From assembly GCA_046727435.1 (NCBI GenBank), contig JBKPCR010000150.1:1-9581 (forward strand): a DNA stretch of 9,581 nucleotides, given 5' to 3'. Shown here piece after piece: positions 7,544 through 9,581 of the stretch (positions within the stretch are counted from its first letter, which is position 1; every line of letters begins with the position of its first letter). Source of the DNA: CAVPRW01 sp046727435 [NCBI: bacterium] (GTDB lineage: Bacteria; Tectomicrobia; Entotheonellia; J063). The notes beneath the pieces were generated by a model. The model saw only the letters and a list, made by a program, of their open reading frames with translations, ran no database searches and had not been told where the DNA came from. Made by a program: the position numbers and the translations under genes.

Positions 7544-7572
7544 TTAGACGCATACGCCAGCGCGAAGGTTCC
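7544..7572 (-). promoter_or_regulatory. Possible ECF-sigma (sigmaE-like) promoter for htrA
   Basis: On the minus strand GGAACC (7567-7572) is followed after 17 bases by GTCTAA (7544-7549). This resembles the GGAAC / GTCTAA-type elements used by extracytoplasmic-function sigma factors, which control htrA/degP genes in other bacteria. The site begins eight bases after the ligA stop and would give a leader of about 120 bases. The -35 lacks the full GGAACTT, and short motifs of this kind occur by chance, so the call is tentative. Confidence 0.33.
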
Positions 7573-7579
7573 ATCCCGT

Positions 7580-9581
<2,002 letters not shown>

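Overview
The window is a compact, GC-rich bacterial stretch in which every supportable gene lies on the minus strand. In transcription order (right to left) they are: ligA (right edge, only its extreme N-terminus missing), an HtrA/Deg-family periplasmic protease, an exported TPR-repeat protein, a small HIT-family nucleotide-binding protein, the three-gene succinate dehydrogenase/fumarate reductase operon sdhC-sdhA-sdhB, and the first 127 codons of hppA (membrane-bound pyrophosphatase) running off the left edge. No tRNA, rRNA, CRISPR array, transposase or phage gene was seen. No gap between genes exceeds about 245 bases.

Organism: the succinate dehydrogenase is the 'type B' kind, with a single five-helix di-heme cytochrome b subunit and a TIGR01811-like flavoprotein, in the order C-A-B. 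Together with hppA and GC-rich DNA this suggests a Gram-negative lineage using menaquinone or a similar low-potential quinone (for example Desulfobacterota, Methylomirabilota/NC10, Acidobacteriota or Nitrospirota relatives). The species cannot be named from the sequence alone.

Layout: ligA (7580-9581) repairs and joins DNA. After a 164-base gap containing a possible ECF-sigma-type promoter comes htrA (5931-7415), with a complete His-Asp-Ser triad and two PDZ domains. A 167-base gap follows with a well-formed sigma70-type promoter (TTGACA, 17 bases, TACAGT) aimed at the TPR gene (4507-5763), which is followed 21 bases later by the HIT gene (4144-4485), so these two are probably co-transcribed. 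A 245-base gap with two GC-rich palindromes, one of them a common REP-like unit, precedes sdhCAB (552-3898). That operon is tight: 18 bases between C and A, and a one-base TAATG overlap between A and B. After 168 bases hppA begins with a strong ribosome binding site.

Working together: sdhCAB and hppA are both membrane bioenergetic modules (quinone-linked succinate/fumarate chemistry and pyrophosphate-driven ion pumping). htrA and the TPR protein both appear to act outside the cytoplasm. Most of the window is ordinary core-genome content, and I found no convincing new system. The points most worth a second look are the TPR protein, whose ten repeats keep an exact 40-residue register and show a 200-residue higher-order period, the REP-like palindromes in front of the sdh operon, and the candidate stress-type promoter before htrA.
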